A DNA stretch of 13,545 bases, taken from assembly GCA_964439815.1 (NCBI GenBank), contig CAYTPO010000270.1:1-13545 (forward strand), given 5' to 3'. Positions 13,544 to 13,545 of this stretch are shown here, one piece after another (position 1 is the first letter of the stretch; each line of letters starts with the position of its first letter). The position numbers and the translations under genes were made by a program. This stretch comes from JALSHZ01 sp964439815 (lineage in GTDB: Bacteria; Pseudomonadota; Gammaproteobacteria; UWMA-0217). The notes under the pieces are model-generated. The model had not been told where the DNA came from. It saw only the letters and a list, made by a program, of their open reading frames with translations, and made no database searches.

Positions 13544-13545
13544 CT

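Noticed and set aside
1..13545. CRISPR array.
   Set aside because: No regularly spaced direct repeats were found. The repeated sequences are inverted repeats and two dispersed element copies.

Overview
The window looks like a chromosome segment of a gammaproteobacterium. The best markers are cmoM and tmcA, two tRNA wobble-modification genes typical of that class. The species cannot be named from sequence alone. Base composition is moderately GC-rich over the genes and visibly AT-richer from about 12060 to 13100.

Layout: (1) 1-1239, minus strand: a thioredoxin-fold DUF255 protein with an export signal, cut by the left edge. It is divergent from (2) 1389-2123, plus strand: an exported DUF3108 protein. 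(3) 2131-5824, minus strand: a tight four-gene cluster read cmoM, histone-deacetylase-like amidohydrolase, soluble PAS histidine kinase, FixJ-type response regulator. The cmoM/deacetylase and kinase/regulator pairs overlap by 4 bases (ATGA). (4) 6028-8182, plus strand: a four-helix membrane protein followed by a potassium-channel-like protein with two RCK/TrkA-N domains. (5) 8261-8584, minus strand: a YegP-like DUF1508 protein, convergent with the channel. (6) 8934-11400, minus strand: a DUF2288 gene followed by tmcA. (7) 11593-13545, minus strand: an accessory-looking region with two uncharacterised beta-rich proteins separated by about 1 kb without genes.

Non-coding structure is concentrated on the right side. 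Two copies of a foldback element of 170-193 bp (MITE-like, ends CTAGG...CCTAG) lie at 8763-8932 and 12613-12805. The first ends one base from the tmcA stop codon. An unrelated element of about 249 bp with 21-bp terminal inverted repeats lies at 12236-12484. A two-part inverted repeat sits at 11502-11571 and a 22-bp dyad at 8716-8737.

The left and centre are mostly recognisable housekeeping, signalling and transport genes. I found no convincing complete new system. The least explained parts are the two related-looking small proteins at the right end, the palindromic elements around them, and the pairing of a deacetylase-like enzyme with a soluble two-component system.
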